27,556 bases of DNA, taken from a virus. A program made the translations under genes and the position numbers. Under the pieces are notes generated by a model that saw only the letters and a program-made list of their open reading frames with translations, was not told where the DNA came from and made no database searches. Positions 20,601-23,600 of this stretch are shown here, in pieces. The DNA lies in the IMG/VR virus record IMGVR_UViG_3300013286_000046, positions 1 through 27,556 of that record; one strand, given 5' to 3'. Positions within the stretch are counted from its first letter, which is position 1. Each line of letters begins with the position of its first letter.

Positions 20601-23600
20601 ATGCGTTATGATTACGCTAACAATATAATTTCGGCAAACAGCAACAATCTTACGGTTGGAATGCCTGTACAATTTACAGGAATCCCGTTTGGCGGAATTT
20701 CAAATAATCAAACATATTATATTAAGACTGTACTAGCTAATAAATCAGGATTTACTATCAGTGCAAGTTATAAAAACGGAACGCCGGGATCAACTTATGT
20801 TTTATCGTCGGGTAGTGGCAATATAACTGTTGATCAGGTAGCAGGATCCGGGTTCAACACTTTGTCAATTAATTCAACTACAGGAATAAAGGTTGGAGAT
20901 GAGTTAGTAACATCTGTAGCAAATGCTGTGACCCCTAACACAGTTATTAAATCTATCGATAGTACTACACAAATCACATTATCGACAATTTTGTATGGAG
21001 ATATCCCTAATAGTTCTACAATACAATTTGTAAGAACATTAATATCGCCGATTGATTATTTGTTTATTACCAACATTGATATACAATTAGCTAGCCCAAT
21101 AATAGCAGGAGCGACTCTAAGCATCAGTGCATACTTAGATTCGATAAGAATTGATGATCCTAATTTTAATAAAACATGGACTATTACTAATACCGGCTCC
21201 GTTGGTAATATAATTACTGCTTATGAAGTAATTGATTTCAATATAGGCGATCCTATTGATTTTTCAGGAACTACTTTTGGCGGCATTGATACTAATACAA
21301 CTTATACGATTGGCAGTATAATTAATAATCATCAATTTACTATTTCGCCAACTGTACACGATCCTGCATCAGTAACTGGAGCATCTGTAGTATTATCTGA
21401 TGCGACTGGCAAGATGAAGGCTGTAAGTATAGCTAATCCTAACGCTGTTATGGCAACATACGTTGCTGACGGTATCGGTAATCAAGTAATATTACCGCAA
21501 GATTTTAATTTAGCCCTTAATGATATTGTTACATTTACAAACAGTACTAGCGATGGTTCTATTCAAACAAACAATTCCAATGTTGATACTTTATTACAAG
21601 GCGGCGATTTAGCCTATACTACAGCTACTGGATTGAACCCAGACGACATTTTAATCGATGGTGATGGGTTTGTGACACCTAATACTAGTCCTGCAACAGA
21701 GGAAGTAGTTCCAGGCCAAGTAGTTGATACATTGGCAATTAAAATTTTTGAAAGACCTGCAGGCGGTTCTCCTGTAATAAAATTATCTAATTATATAGCA
21801 GACGGCACTTCAAGTCGATACTTACTCGGACAATTTATTAACAACAAACAAGCAGTTGTTGTAAAAGCCAATAGTAACATTTTGATAAATGGTTTTGGAT
21901 TATCGGATATTTTGGCAACGCAGTTAGTGAATACTAAAACTTATACCATTACATTTGTTGGAACTACTAATTTTACAACTATTGGTGCAACGGCAAATAC
22001 TATTGGTTTACAATTTACTGCTACTGGTCCAACGACTGGCACAGGCACAGTTACAACTGCCGACTACAATGTTGACTATAGAAATCAAGAAATTGTTTTC
22101 CTACAGCCTCCGGCGGCAGGCACATTATTATCAATTAATTCATTTGGATTCAACGGGTCTAATGTGTTAGATTTGGATTATTATACAGGCGATGGCACAA
22201 CTAACGAATTTATTACCAAGGCAAATTGGTCGACAGACGTTAATATTTTAGTGTACATCGACGGAACACCACAGTCCCCGGAAGTATTCCAAACTGATGC
22301 AACTTATGAAAACTCTGGAAGAATTGCATTTAGATTTACTAATCCGCCTTCTGTAAATTCAGTATTAAATTACTTAATTATATCGGGATCACAACAAACA
22401 TATAGTTTAGTTAAAACTGAAAAATTACCAACAGATGGTACAACAACTACATTTAAATTAACTAATACAGTGGGTTCTAGTTTGCCATTAGAATCTAGTA
22501 TCATTGTTTCTGCAAACAATAGAATATTAAAAGGTCCTAACAGTAGTTATTTTACTATTGGTGGTAATAATTATCAGTATACGTTAGATGGATCTGTTAC
22601 ACAACCGTATAGTGTTAATGCTAGTCAGTTGCAAATTTATGCAGACGGAATACTATTGATTTTAAATCAAGATTATACAACCGATGTATCGGGTATCACT
22701 ATTTCGATCAACAGAGCCACTTATAGAACATACAAAGGAAAAACTTTACAAGTTGTACTAGTTGGCAGTGCTGATTATACTTGTACAGCCAATTCAATTA
22801 CATTTAAAAACTCATATTTAACCAGCGATTATGTAACAGTATTAAGTGCTTACCAACACGATTTGTTGAAAATTGAACGTAGTGTAACCAAAGCATCAAC
22901 TAACTTAACATTCTCGTCACAGAGTCCATCTTTCTACAAATATGTTGGTATTATTGGCGGCACAATTACTTTACAAAGCTCGGTACTTGATGAAAATTAT
23001 TTCTGGGTAGTTAAAAATGGCATATTGTTGTCATCCAGTGTGGATTACAAATTAAATCCAGATTTAATAAGTGTTACTTTTGAAAAACCTCTAGCTATAA
23101 ATGATGTTGTAGAACTTATTTTATTCACTGGAGCATTGATAACTAACGGTTATAGTTATATGCAATTTAAAGACATGTTGAATAGAACTATATACAAGCG
23201 TTTAAGTAAAGATAAACAAACACGTTTAGCACAAGATTTACATTTTTATGACAGTTACATTTATGTAAATGATGCAGGTAATTTTGACAAGCCAAACAAA
23301 ACATTAAATCGTCCAGGCGTCATAGAAATCCACGGCGAGAGAATTGAATTTTTCACAATTGATGGAAACAAGTTAGGACAAATACGCAGAGGCACATTGG
23401 GTACAGGCGCTCCTACTGTGCATCTAGCAGGAACTTATGTACAAGATATTGGACCTTCAGAAACATTACCTTATGCTGATAAAACAAATACATATCAGCA
23501 GACAATTAATGGTGTCACTGTTGATAAAATAATCCCGTTGAGTTTCATACCGATGAATCCAGGCACTGGAGTAACTACACGTTCATATATAGATAATTGG

